Below are positions 24,444-33,192 of a stretch of 48,871 nucleotides of DNA, piece after piece. The position numbers and the translations under genes are program-made. How positions within the stretch are numbered: position 1 is the first letter of the stretch; every line of letters starts with the position of its first letter. The notes beneath the pieces are model-generated. The model worked only from the letters and a program-made list of their open reading frames with translations, ran no database searches and was not told the origin of the DNA. This stretch comes from Cloacimonetes bacterium SCGC AAA252-N17 (GTDB lineage: Bacteria > Cloacimonadota > Cloacimonadia > JGIOTU-2): contig ASNI01000015.1 in the NCBI GenBank assembly GCA_000404785.1, positions 1 through 48,871 on the forward strand, in the 5' to 3' direction.

Positions 24444-25502
24444 ATGATAGTCTTAATAATGGCAGGAGGAATCGGCACCCGATTCTGGCCTCTCAGCACA
24501 AAGGAAACCCCGAAACAGTTTTTGCATATTCTCGGCCAGCGCTCTATGATACAGCAGACAGTTGACAGAATTCTCCCGCTTGTTGATCATAAAGACATAT
24601 ACATAGTTACAAACGAGAGTCAAACAGGACTGGTAAGAGAGCATCTTCCCGAACTCCCTGCAGAAAATATCATTGCGGAACCAATGGGAAGAAATACTGC
24701 AGCGTGCATCGGGTTGTCCGCGGTTCTTCTTGAAGAAAAATATGAAAACGACGAGACCATGCTCGTGCTTCCTGCTGATCATTACATTGGCAAGCCGGAA
24801 CTTTTCAGAGACATAATATCCCAAGCTGATGCATTTGTAAAAGAGCATAAAAAGCTTCTCACCTTCGGGATTGAGCCAACTTATCCGGCAACTGGATACG
24901 GGTATATCGAATTTGGTAGAGAGATTCGGAAAGATCCTATTCCAATTTTTGCAGTGAAGCAGTTCAAAGAAAAACCAGATGCAAAGACAGCCGAGCAATT
25001 CGTAAAATCAGGCACTTTTGCTTGGAACAGCGGCATGTTTTTGTGGCGGATAGATTCAATAATTGAAGCTGTGAAAAACCTTATGCCTGTTCTTTACAAT
25101 TCACTAAAGGAAATAAAAGACTGCTGGAATACCAATAAGAATAGAGTCAACAGGTTCTATTCTGGGTTGGAGTCAGTCCCAGTTGATATCGGCATAATGG
25201 AAAAAGCAGATGATTCAGTAGTAGTTCCTATCAATATTGACTGGAATGACATCGGGAGCTGGCAGGCGCTTGATGAGATGAAGCAGAAGGATAAGAACAG
25301 TAATTATTTCGAGGGCAATGTGCTCGATATAGATGCTCAAAATACTTATGTCTATTCAACTGACAAGAATAAAAAAATCGCACTAATCGGTATTGACGAT
25401 CTGGTAGTTGTTGACACAAAAGATTCACTCCTCATCTGCAAAAAAGCCAAGTCTCAGGAAGTAAAACAGATTGTAGAACGCATCAAAAAAGAAGATCAAT
25501 AA
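24444..25502 (+). CDS. manC: Mannose-1-phosphate guanylyltransferase
   Basis: 352 residues. The nucleotidyltransferase signature MAGGIGTRFWPLS and the following ETPKQFL motif, then VLPADHYI and a NSGMFLWR segment, match GDP-mannose pyrophosphorylases of the short, single-function type (no C-terminal isomerase). It makes GDP-mannose from mannose-1-phosphate and GTP. This supplies the polysaccharide locus that begins less than 1 kb downstream. The ATG at 24444 lies 9 nt after the LolA stop with AGGTGA upstream. Confidence 0.9.
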   Translation: MIVLIMAGGIGTRFWPLSTKETPKQFLHILGQRSMIQQTVDRILPLVDHKDIYIVTNESQTGLVREHLPELPAENIIAEPMGRNTAACIGLSAVLLEEKYENDETMLVLPADHYIGKPELFRDIISQADAFVKEHKKLLTFGIEPTYPATGYGYIEFGREIRKDPIPIFAVKQFKEKPDAKTAEQFVKSGTFAWNSGMFLWRIDSIIEAVKNLMPVLYNSLKEIKDCWNTNKNRVNRFYSGLESVPVDIGIMEKADDSVVVPINIDWNDIGSWQALDEMKQKDKNSNYFEGNVLDIDAQNTYVYSTDKNKKIALIGIDDLVVVDTKDSLLICKKAKSQEVKQIVERIKKEDQ

Positions 25503-25503
25503 T

Positions 25504-25977
25504 ATGAAAAATAAAAATCTAGTATTCCGTTTCCCGCCATTTTTGCGATGGCTCTCCATTATCGTCGCACTCCTGGCGCTTGTGTGGGCAGTATATTTTA
25601 TTACACATGATTTTTCTACACTTGATAAATGGTATAAAAAAGCTGTTCCTTTTGTTGTGATTTTTCTGGTTGTGAATGTGTTTTATAAAAATTTCTTTAC
25701 CATTAATTCTATCCGGTTTACAGATTCGTCAGTAATTTTTAAACCGCTCCTTCTCAAGGGTATTGAAATACAATTCGTGCAGATAAAGAAAATCGAATTT
25801 AATATCAAAGCAGGCAAGTCGATCATACTTACCTATGAACAAGGTGGCAAACCCAAAACGATGTTCATCCCTCGTGGTATTGAGAAGATCATTCTTGTGC
25901 TCTCGCTCATTGCTGAAAATGTGCCGGATATTGAGTTAGATGAATTTATGAAAACGGTTATAACAACAAATAAATAA
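25504..25977 (+). CDS. Small membrane protein, PH-like
   Basis: 157 residues, with two N-terminal membrane segments (about 15-33 and 46-62) and a C-terminal beta-rich domain (INSIRFTDSSVIFKPLL ... IKKIEFNIKAGKSIILTYE) that looks like the small bacterial PH-like domains found on such double-spanning proteins. It is the last gene before the AT-rich glycan island and starts 1 nt after the manC stop, so it belongs to the housekeeping operon. The function is unknown. Confidence 0.6.
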   Translation: MKNKNLVFRFPPFLRWLSIIVALLALVWAVYFITHDFSTLDKWYKKAVPFVVIFLVVNVFYKNFFTINSIRFTDSSVIFKPLLLKGIEIQFVQIKKIEFNIKAGKSIILTYEQGGKPKTMFIPRGIEKIILVLSLIAENVPDIELDEFMKTVITTNK

Positions 25978-25992
25978 ATCAAACTACTTTTC

Positions 25993-26142
25993 ATGAAGAA
26001 AGTTCTCATCATTACTTATTATTGGCCTCCGGCAGGTGGACCAGGTGTGCAGCGGGTACTCAAATTTGCAAAGTATCTCCCTGAATTGGGATGGCAGCCG
26101 ATCATTCTGAATGATGACAAAAAAGGAATTGAGTATGAATAA
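25993..26142 (+). pseudogene. Glycosyltransferase family 4 remnant (first 40 or so residues only)
   Basis: 49 codons from the ATG at 25993. The first 38 or so residues (MKKVLIITYYWPPAGGP, GVQRVLKFAKYLPELGWQP) match the start of the intact glycosyltransferase at 28076, at both protein and DNA level. The match ends at about 26108, and the frame closes at 26142 within the ribosome site and start of the next gene. This is the cut 5' end of an older glycosyltransferase gene. It marks the left joint of the AT-rich cassette. Confidence 0.8.
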
Positions 26143-27328
26143 AATATTAAAGATAAAAAAATCATTAGATAAAGTACTCGAATATGCAAAGAAAAATGAT
26201 TACAAAGGATATAATAAATATGATGCATTAGATAGCCCTCTTCTTTCAAGATTGGCTTTAGGAAATAAATATTTGCGGCTAATTTTTAGCCAAGCTATTA
26301 TGCGATCACCATTAAATTTCCGTCCTCTTTTATTAGTACCCAAGACAACAAATCCTAAAGGGATTGCGCTTTTTGCAATGGCTTATTTAAATAGATATAA
26401 AGCTAACAGCGACATAAATGACTTAAAAGAAGCGGAAACATTATTGGAATGGTTATTAAAAAATCCTTCAACGGGATTTTCAGGAATTTGTTGGGGCTAT
26501 CAATATCCATGGCAGGATGTTGGATTTTTCGCACCGGCTAATTTACCGAACAGGGTTGTAACTTACTTTGTTACAACGTCATTACTGGATGGTTATGAAA
26601 TTACGAAAAACGAAAAATACTTAACTGCAGCAAAAGATGTTGCTAAATTTATTCTCAATGATCCAAAAATTCTTTATGAAGATAATGAAATGAAATGCTT
26701 AAGTTATGTTCCGGACGAACGAATAAATTGGATTGTAATGGATGTTAGTGCGTTGTGTGGTTCAATACTTTCTCGTATTAATAAATTATCTCCAGATAAA
26801 AAATTAGCTACTGAAGCAAGAAAATTAATAAATTTTGTAGTAGACAAACAAACAAACTATGGAGCATGGTATTATACACATCCAGCCGGTGATCATCCAA
26901 GAATGCATGATAATTATCATACTGGTTATATTTTGAATGCAATATTAGATTATTCCAATAATACTGGAGATTCATCTTTTATAAATAATTATCATAATGG
27001 ATTAGAGTATTATAAAAACAACCTATTTCTTCCTGATGGATCTCCAAAATGGATGAATAATAAAAAATATCCACTTGATGTGCATGGGTCAGCTCAAGGA
27101 ATTATTACATTTCTCAAAGCCGCTCAATTTAACAAAGAATATGAATCCATAACATACCGAATAGCAAATTGGGTTATTGAAAATATGCAGAATAAAAATG
27201 AGGGATATTTCTATTATCAAAGACAACGATTTTATCTAAAACCTTTTACTTTAATGCGCTGGAGCAATGCTTGGATGGCAAGAGCTTTAAGCATGATTTT
27301 AAGGAGTTATTATGAACAAGTCAAATAA
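26135..27328 (+). CDS. Six-hairpin (alpha/alpha barrel) glycan-active protein, unknown specificity
   Basis: 397 residues from the ATG at 26135, preceded by AAAAGGAATTGAGT. Repeated helical hairpins with aromatic and glycine-rich turns (WGYQYPWQDVGFFAP, GAWYYTHPAGDHPRMHDNYHTGYILNA, DVHGSAQGIITFLKAAQ) are typical of (alpha/alpha)6 toroids such as unsaturated glucuronyl hydrolases and related proteins of exopolysaccharide loci (some annotated VpsJ-like). No signal peptide is seen, so it probably acts in the cytoplasm or on a lipid-linked intermediate. It overlaps the methyltransferase start by 17 nt. The reaction is unknown. Confidence 0.6.
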   Translation: MNKILKIKKSLDKVLEYAKKNDYKGYNKYDALDSPLLSRLALGNKYLRLIFSQAIMRSPLNFRPLLLVPKTTNPKGIALFAMAYLNRYKANSDINDLKEAETLLEWLLKNPSTGFSGICWGYQYPWQDVGFFAPANLPNRVVTYFVTTSLLDGYEITKNEKYLTAAKDVAKFILNDPKILYEDNEMKCLSYVPDERINWIVMDVSALCGSILSRINKLSPDKKLATEARKLINFVVDKQTNYGAWYYTHPAGDHPRMHDNYHTGYILNAILDYSNNTGDSSFINNYHNGLEYYKNNLFLPDGSPKWMNNKKYPLDVHGSAQGIITFLKAAQFNKEYESITYRIANWVIENMQNKNEGYFYYQRQRFYLKPFTLMRWSNAWMARALSMILRSYYEQVK

Positions 27329-28079
27329 ACAATTTACAAAACAAGATGTTAAAGAATTTTGGAATCGGAATGTTTGTCAAACCGAATTTATTAAAGGAAA
27401 AGAAGAGGGTTCACTTGGTTTTTTTGAAGAAGCGGAAAAAATTCGTTATAAATACCATTTTTACCTTCCTGAATTATTCGATTGGATAGCAACTCAAAAA
27501 CCAAGAGGCAAACTGCTTGAAGTGGGATGCGGTATGGGGACAGACCTTTTACAACTCGCGCGATGTGGCTTGGAAGTTACAGGCATTGATTTGACAGAAA
27601 ATGGAATTGCACTAGCACAAAAGCGATTTGACCTTTATCAAATACCTGATGAATTAAAAGTAGATGATGCGGAAAATCTCTCTTTTAACGACAACTCTTT
27701 TGACGTTGTTTACTCTTTTGGCGTCTTGCATCATACGCCTGATACACAAAAGTCTATTGATGAAGTGTATAGAGTTTTAAAACCAGGTGGATTAGCAGTT
27801 ATTATGCTGTATCACACTAAATCTTTTAATTATATTATTCATAGAATGTTAAAAGCGCCGTTTGATGGAAACAGAAAATATAGGTGTCCAATCGAAAGAT
27901 CATATACAAAAGATGAAATATATAAAATATTCCAAAACTATAAGAATGTTCAACTGGAAATTGAATATTTTTTGACTACAGGATATGGGATTATTTGGGA
28001 TTTAATACCTAAATATTTTCACAGATATTTAGGGCATAAGTGGGGTTGGCATATTATCATTAAAGCAGAAAAAACATGA
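27312..28079 (+). CDS. Class I SAM-dependent methyltransferase
   Basis: 255 residues. Motif I EVGCGMGTD (70-78), motif II DLTENGIALA and the post-motif VVYSFGVLHHTPD give a UbiE/Methyltransf_11-type fold. In this setting it most likely methylates a sugar or a polymer end. AAGGAG lies 6 nt before the ATG, inside the previous gene, and its stop overlaps the next start (ATGA). It belongs to the AT-rich cassette. Confidence 0.8.
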   Translation: MNKSNKQFTKQDVKEFWNRNVCQTEFIKGKEEGSLGFFEEAEKIRYKYHFYLPELFDWIATQKPRGKLLEVGCGMGTDLLQLARCGLEVTGIDLTENGIALAQKRFDLYQIPDELKVDDAENLSFNDNSFDVVYSFGVLHHTPDTQKSIDEVYRVLKPGGLAVIMLYHTKSFNYIIHRMLKAPFDGNRKYRCPIERSYTKDEIYKIFQNYKNVQLEIEYFLTTGYGIIWDLIPKYFHRYLGHKWGWHIIIKAEKT

Positions 28080-29377
28080 AAAAAGTTTTGGTTATCACTT
28101 ATTATTGGCCACCATCAGGAGGGCCAAGTGTTCAACGGGTATTAAAATTTTGTAAATATCTCCCTGAATTTGGGTGGAAACCTTATGTTCTGACTACTTC
28201 AGATGGTGAATTCCTTTTCATTGATGAAAGTTTACTTAGTGAAGTAAACGAAAATGTAAACCTTTATCATTCAAATAGTTTTAGTTTACACTCGATTTAT
28301 AAAAAATTTTGCCAATCTTCCCATAAAAATTTTGTTCCGTATGGTTTTACTGATAAAGCAAGTAACTCTTTTATAGATAAAGTAGCTCGCTGGATGAAAT
28401 ATAACTTAATTCCAGATACAAGAGTTCCTTGGTATTTTACGGCTGTCCAAAGAGCTGAAAAAATAATTAAAAAAGAAAGAATAAATTTAATATTTAGTTC
28501 CTCGCCACCACAGACGAACCACCTTATTGCTTGTAGAATATCAAAAAAAATGAGAATACCATGGATTGCAGATTTTCGTGATCCATGGACAGAGGTGTTT
28601 TGGCTTAATAATGATAATTCTCTGAGAATTAAATTTGTTCATTTAATTGATAAGTATATTGAGAAAAAAGTAATAAATAATGCTAATGCAATAACTACTG
28701 TTGGACCTTCATTAGTGAAAATATTACAAAAAAAAACTACTAAACCAATATATTTAATTACTAATGGTTATGATGATAAATATTTTTACGATAATATATC
28801 TTATATAAGAAGTTATAAGTTTAGAATCACTTATGCTGGAAGTTTAAGTAAGGAACAAAATCCTTTATGCTTTTTAGAAACTGTAAAAAATATTATTAAA
28901 ACAAAAGAAATATATTCAGATTTAGAAGTATTATTTTTGGGTAATTTTCCGAACTATGTTATTAAGTTGGTAAAAAGTATGAAATTAGAAAATAGAGTTG
29001 TCTTTAAACCATATACTTCTTATAAAAAATCAATAGAAATTATTATTAATTCTGCAATACTCTTATTTATTATACCCAATACTAAAGATAATAAATGCAT
29101 ATTGACGAGTAAACTTTTTGATTATTTAGGAGCCAATCGTCCAATATTAGGGTATGGGCCATCTAATGGTGATGCCTCTAAAATTTTAGAAGAAACAAAT
29201 GTTGGCAAGATGTTTGACTATCACGATTATAGAGGTGCCTCAAATTATATTCAGTCTATTTATTATAGATGGAAAAATAATGAAAATCCTATAGATGTGA
29301 ATAATGAAAGCACAATTAATAAATATAGTCGACATAATTTAACTAAAAAAATGGCAGATATTTTTGAAGATGTTTAA
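28076..29377 (+). CDS. Glycosyltransferase, GT4 type
   Basis: 433 residues, GT-B fold. The N-terminal ITYYWPPSGGPSVQRVL loop and a C-terminal nucleotide-sugar domain (SKLFDYLGANRPILGYGP) are typical of GT4-like enzymes in capsule and O-antigen loci. The sugar donor cannot be told. Its first residues are the intact counterpart of the remnant at 25993. It overlaps the methyltransferase by 4 nt (ATGA). Confidence 0.82.
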   Translation: MKKVLVITYYWPPSGGPSVQRVLKFCKYLPEFGWKPYVLTTSDGEFLFIDESLLSEVNENVNLYHSNSFSLHSIYKKFCQSSHKNFVPYGFTDKASNSFIDKVARWMKYNLIPDTRVPWYFTAVQRAEKIIKKERINLIFSSSPPQTNHLIACRISKKMRIPWIADFRDPWTEVFWLNNDNSLRIKFVHLIDKYIEKKVINNANAITTVGPSLVKILQKKTTKPIYLITNGYDDKYFYDNISYIRSYKFRITYAGSLSKEQNPLCFLETVKNIIKTKEIYSDLEVLFLGNFPNYVIKLVKSMKLENRVVFKPYTSYKKSIEIIINSAILLFIIPNTKDNKCILTSKLFDYLGANRPILGYGPSNGDASKILEETNVGKMFDYHDYRGASNYIQSIYYRWKNNENPIDVNNESTINKYSRHNLTKKMADIFEDV

Positions 29378-29432
29378 TATATTGAACTATAAAATATTAA
29401 ACATTATCTCGATTGGAAAGGTATAAAAAATC

Positions 29433-31373
29433 GTGTGTGGAATTTGCGGAGTAATCGAAAAAAACAGAGATAACCGGGAACTCGTTACCCGTATGTGCAA
29501 TATTATCAGGCATAGGGGACCGGACATCTACAGCGTTGTACAGCATGGCAGTGTTTGTCTTGGTCATTGTCGCCTTGCAATTATCGATTTAGCTACCGGT
29601 AACCAACCAATTTTTAATGAAGATAAATCCATTTGTGTAATATACAATGGAGAAATTTATAATTACTTGGAAATAAAAGAGTTACTAATAAAAAAAGGCC
29701 ATAAATTTTATACAAAAAGCGATACAGAAATTTTAGTTCATGGATATGAAGAATGGGGTATGGAATATTTTCCAAAATTAAATGGTATTTTTGCTTTTGC
29801 AATTCTGGATAAAAATAAAAATCGTTTGATTTTGGCAAGAGACCATTTTGGAGTAAAACCTCTTTATTACTATTTTAAGGATGGAATTTTTATTTTTGGT
29901 TCAGAGCAAAAATCAATTTTACTCCATGAAAAAGTTAGAAAAAAAATTAATTTCAACTCACTTCATCTTCATCTAAATTTACGTTTTACTCAAAGCAATG
30001 AGACACTCTTTGATGGCATAAAACGACTACCTCCAGCTCATTTTTTGATTTTTGAAAATGAGAGTATTAAAATTAGAAAATATTGGAAACTTGAACCTAT
30101 TATTGATTTAAAAATGAATGAGAATGAAGCTATTGAAAAAATAAATTATTATATAAAACAAGCTGTCAAAAGACAATTGATGAGTGATGTTCCTCTTGGA
30201 GTTTATCTTTCTGGTGGGATGGATTCTTCAACAATCGTTCAAAAAATGAGCGAGCTCGGGGTTTCTGAAATCAATACCTTTACAATGGGATTTAACGAAC
30301 CAACGGATGAATTCCCTGACGCTGAAAGAATTGCAAGGCATTTTGGCACAAAACATCATACACAATGCCTTTCCATGAATCCAATGCAGCAATTTCCGGA
30401 AGTTATCTGGCACGCAGAAGAACCCAAAATTAATCTGCTGCAGGGTTTTAATATGTCAAAATTTGTTAGAAAGAATATAACCGTTGTTCTCGGTGGACTT
30501 GGGGGTGATGAACTCTTTGCAGGCTATGATATTCATAAACTCATTTATCCCTTTAATAAAGTCCATCCTCTTATTCCAAGTTTTCTACAAACAGCATTAA
30601 AATGGAAATCAGATCTTTTGTTTAAGATTCAAAACGCTACAAAGACATTGAGATTTGATGAATATAGGCGTGGTATGCAAATGCTTTGTTCTATTGGAAA
30701 TATTGAAAAATTTTACTTGATAATTCGCAATGTGTGGGATTTTGATAACGGCTATTATAAAGAAATATATCATCCAAATTTTTATAAAAAAATGCGAAAT
30801 AAAACCACAAAAGTTAATGTTGAATTCTCCAAATTTTTTGACAAAAGCAAAAATTTATCACCACTTGAACAGGTTTTATATACTGAGTTTCATACAAAAA
30901 TGGTAAACGATTATTTGCTTGTTGAAGACCGAATGAGTATGGCTAATTCCATTGAAGAAAGAGTGCCTTTTTTAGATTTGGATCTGGTTAATTTTGCTTT
31001 TTCTATTCCAATTCATTTGAAAATTAAGAATAATCAAACAAAATATTTATTCCGAAAAGCAATGGAAAATAAACTTCCCACAAAAATTATAACAAAAAAA
31101 AAATGGGGCTATACTATAAATCCTTATTTGCAATTTAAAAAAGATTTGAAAAAAGTTGCAGAAAAAATTTTGACACAGGAATTTGTTGAAAAGCAAGGTA
31201 TCTTTAATTATGAATATATAAAAAGAATTATTGATTATCCACCACACCCAAAATTGCGTTGGCATTACAATTTCTTATGGATTGTTGTTGGGATAGCGAT
31301 ATGGCAAAAAATGTTTATTGATTCAGATAATTTTATTAAAAAAGGAGTAAACTTGGATGAATATACTACCTGA
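29433..31373 (+). CDS. Glutamine-dependent amidotransferase, asparagine-synthase type (AsnB-like)
   Basis: 646 residues with a GTG start at 29433, needed so that Cys2 (MCGICGV) is the class II glutaminase nucleophile. The glutaminase domain spans about 1-200; the ATP-pyrophosphatase domain has SGGMDSS (260-266) and LGGLGGDELFAGY. True asparagine synthases and sugar-amidating relatives look alike. In polysaccharide loci this family often amidates uronic acids (the WbpS type), which fits the C5-epimerase just downstream. Base composition changes along the gene (see findings), suggesting a mosaic. Confidence 0.85.
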   Translation: MCGICGVIEKNRDNRELVTRMCNIIRHRGPDIYSVVQHGSVCLGHCRLAIIDLATGNQPIFNEDKSICVIYNGEIYNYLEIKELLIKKGHKFYTKSDTEILVHGYEEWGMEYFPKLNGIFAFAILDKNKNRLILARDHFGVKPLYYYFKDGIFIFGSEQKSILLHEKVRKKINFNSLHLHLNLRFTQSNETLFDGIKRLPPAHFLIFENESIKIRKYWKLEPIIDLKMNENEAIEKINYYIKQAVKRQLMSDVPLGVYLSGGMDSSTIVQKMSELGVSEINTFTMGFNEPTDEFPDAERIARHFGTKHHTQCLSMNPMQQFPEVIWHAEEPKINLLQGFNMSKFVRKNITVVLGGLGGDELFAGYDIHKLIYPFNKVHPLIPSFLQTALKWKSDLLFKIQNATKTLRFDEYRRGMQMLCSIGNIEKFYLIIRNVWDFDNGYYKEIYHPNFYKKMRNKTTKVNVEFSKFFDKSKNLSPLEQVLYTEFHTKMVNDYLLVEDRMSMANSIEERVPFLDLDLVNFAFSIPIHLKIKNNQTKYLFRKAMENKLPTKIITKKKWGYTINPYLQFKKDLKKVAEKILTQEFVEKQGIFNYEYIKRIIDYPPHPKLRWHYNFLWIVVGIAIWQKMFIDSDNFIKKGVNLDEYTT

Positions 31374-31487
31374 CATGAGCAATTATCGTAAGATAAACTT
31401 CCTTTTATATAGGAGAAGTAATATTAGTATTCATAAAACAATGAAATTTATTCAGAGTACTATAATATCAATTATTGATGGTCTATT

Positions 31488-32483
31488 ATGAATATAATGA
31501 AGTTAGTATTTATGTTGAAAAAGTTTGCAGTTGATATAAAATCACCGAAGGATAGATACAATATTTCTAAAGATATGTATTCAGATAAATTAGGAGAATA
31601 TTACTTTGTTTTTGAAGAAGAAAGAGTTTCTGCTGGTAAAGACCAGGCATTAATAAGTAAATGGGATAAAAACGGTATTCCTATTAATAAAACATATATA
31701 GATGTAACAGAGAAAGATTATGTCTATTTTCCAATTACAATTGGTCAAGTAGGTCTTGCTGTTTTTCATACTTATTTGAAAACTAAATCCGAAGAGGATA
31801 AAAACCGATTTCTGAAATTCGCTGATTGGTTTTATCAAAATGCAGAAGTTACAAAAAAACTAGGAGTTAGGTGGCTAACCGATGTTTCGCTGCCACAATA
31901 TAAAAATTTTAATGTTTGGCAATCTGCTTTTTCGCAAAGTCGCGGGATTTCTATTCTTTTGCGCGCGTATCAAATCACAAATGATGACAAATATGCTAAA
32001 ATGACAGAGGAAGCACTTATCCCTTTCACCAAACCAGTTTCTGAAGGGGGAGTAACTTCTTTTACAAAATGGGGACCTTTTTATGAAGAATATACAACAA
32101 AAGTGCCAACCCTTGTCTTAAATGGTATGATTTTCTCTTTATGCGGCATTTATGATTTTGTGCGAGTTTTCCCAAAAAATAAAGTGGCAAGAAAAATATA
32201 CGAAGATGGCATCCAAACTCTGAAAAATATCTTACCTGAATATGATTTAGGTTACTGGTCTCGCTATAACTTATGTAAAGCAGATTGGTATCCGGAAGTT
32301 GATCCTGCAACAATTGGTTATCAAAGGTTGCACATTACTCAATTGGAAATGTTATATAAATTGACAAATGAAGAGATATTTAAAGAATATGCAGGAAAAT
32401 TTAAAAAGCAAGATATCTTACGAAATGCATTAAAAATGTATAGAGTAAAATATACTGCGTTGAAGAAGATGAGGAGACTATAG
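31488..32483 (+). CDS. D-glucuronyl C5-epimerase-like protein
   Basis: 331 residues. The C-terminal two thirds match the glucuronyl C5-epimerase C-terminal domain (PF06662): WGPFYEEYTTKVPTLVLNG (about 195-213), GIYDFVRVF, then LPEYDLGYWSRYNL (249-262) and DPATIGYQRLHITQLEML (272-289). Tyr residues in these motifs are the expected catalytic ones. Such enzymes convert D-glucuronate to L-iduronate inside heparosan-type chains. No signal peptide is seen, so it probably acts in the cytoplasm before export. A C-terminal remnant of a close relative sits at 35677-35883. Start 31488 or 31497 is possible. Confidence 0.8.
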   Translation: MNIMKLVFMLKKFAVDIKSPKDRYNISKDMYSDKLGEYYFVFEEERVSAGKDQALISKWDKNGIPINKTYIDVTEKDYVYFPITIGQVGLAVFHTYLKTKSEEDKNRFLKFADWFYQNAEVTKKLGVRWLTDVSLPQYKNFNVWQSAFSQSRGISILLRAYQITNDDKYAKMTEEALIPFTKPVSEGGVTSFTKWGPFYEEYTTKVPTLVLNGMIFSLCGIYDFVRVFPKNKVARKIYEDGIQTLKNILPEYDLGYWSRYNLCKADWYPEVDPATIGYQRLHITQLEMLYKLTNEEIFKEYAGKFKKQDILRNALKMYRVKYTALKKMRRL

Positions 32484-32546
32484 ATAGGATAACGTTTTGG
32501 ATAGTTTTGATAAATTATATGGTAATTCAATAAATTATTAAATTTC

Positions 32547-32577
32547 TTGACGGTGTATTGGACTTTTTAGCTAAATA
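32547..32577 (+). promoter_or_regulatory. Weak promoter candidate upstream of the lysine-rich membrane protein
   Basis: TTGACG (32547-32552) and TAAATA (32572-32577) with a 19-nt spacer, in the 136-bp gap after the epimerase. The spacer is longer than ideal, so this is a suggestion only. Confidence 0.25.
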
Positions 32578-32619
32578 AAATTTTAGATTGATATAAAAAA
32601 TAATTTAGAAGAGAAAATT

Positions 32620-33192
32620 TTGAATAAGAAAAAATTAAAAAGATCAAAAAAACAGGCAAAGCAGGTTAAAAAGTCTGATTCTTTTTCTTATATTACAAAA
32701 AATATTATTTCTTTGTTTTTTTGTATCATCTTCGTTTTAATTTTATACAAAAGTATTGGGGGTTATAAATGGCTTTGGGATAGTTTAGTAATTGGTAATC
32801 TTAAGATGATAAAGAAATATCCCGATTTAACAATCACGCAAAAATATGAGATAAAATGTGGCTTCGACTATAAATATTTAGATTATATCAAAAAAAATAC
32901 ACCCGAAGATGCAATTATTTTAATGCCTTCAAGAGAAGAAATATATCCAAAAGGCGAAAAAAATGATTTCAATGATACGGGAGCTTGGGGAATAAAAAAT
33001 AAAGCATGGGCAACTTATTTCTTATATCCAAGAAGATTAGTTTATGAACAAGAAAAAGATACAAATCCATTTTATGAACAAATAGACTATGTGGCAATTG
33101 TAAATTACTATGGACATGATAAATTAAATTATAAAATTGATAAAAAACAAAAATATCAAATACTCCCAATTAATATTCCCCCTAAAAAATAA
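32620..33192 (+). CDS. Single-pass membrane protein with lysine-rich tail, unknown function
   Basis: 190 residues with a TTG start at 32620 (GAAGAG upstream). The first 19 residues are strongly basic, followed by one membrane span (about 27-44) and an outside domain (LDYIKKNTPEDAIILMPSREEIYP). It overlaps by 3 nt the large membrane glycosyltransferase that follows, and its extracytoplasmic part resembles the soluble loops of such enzymes, so it may be an accessory subunit. No family is recognised. Confidence 0.6.
   Translation: MNKKKLKRSKKQAKQVKKSDSFSYITKNIISLFFCIIFVLILYKSIGGYKWLWDSLVIGNLKMIKKYPDLTITQKYEIKCGFDYKYLDYIKKNTPEDAIILMPSREEIYPKGEKNDFNDTGAWGIKNKAWATYFLYPRRLVYEQEKDTNPFYEQIDYVAIVNYYGHDKLNYKIDKKQKYQILPINIPPKK

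Noticed and set aside
24453..24998. Long minus-strand open frame inside manC, and similar antisense frames across the window
   Set aside because: They are antisense to clearly conserved genes, with no domain pattern or ribosome site of their own.
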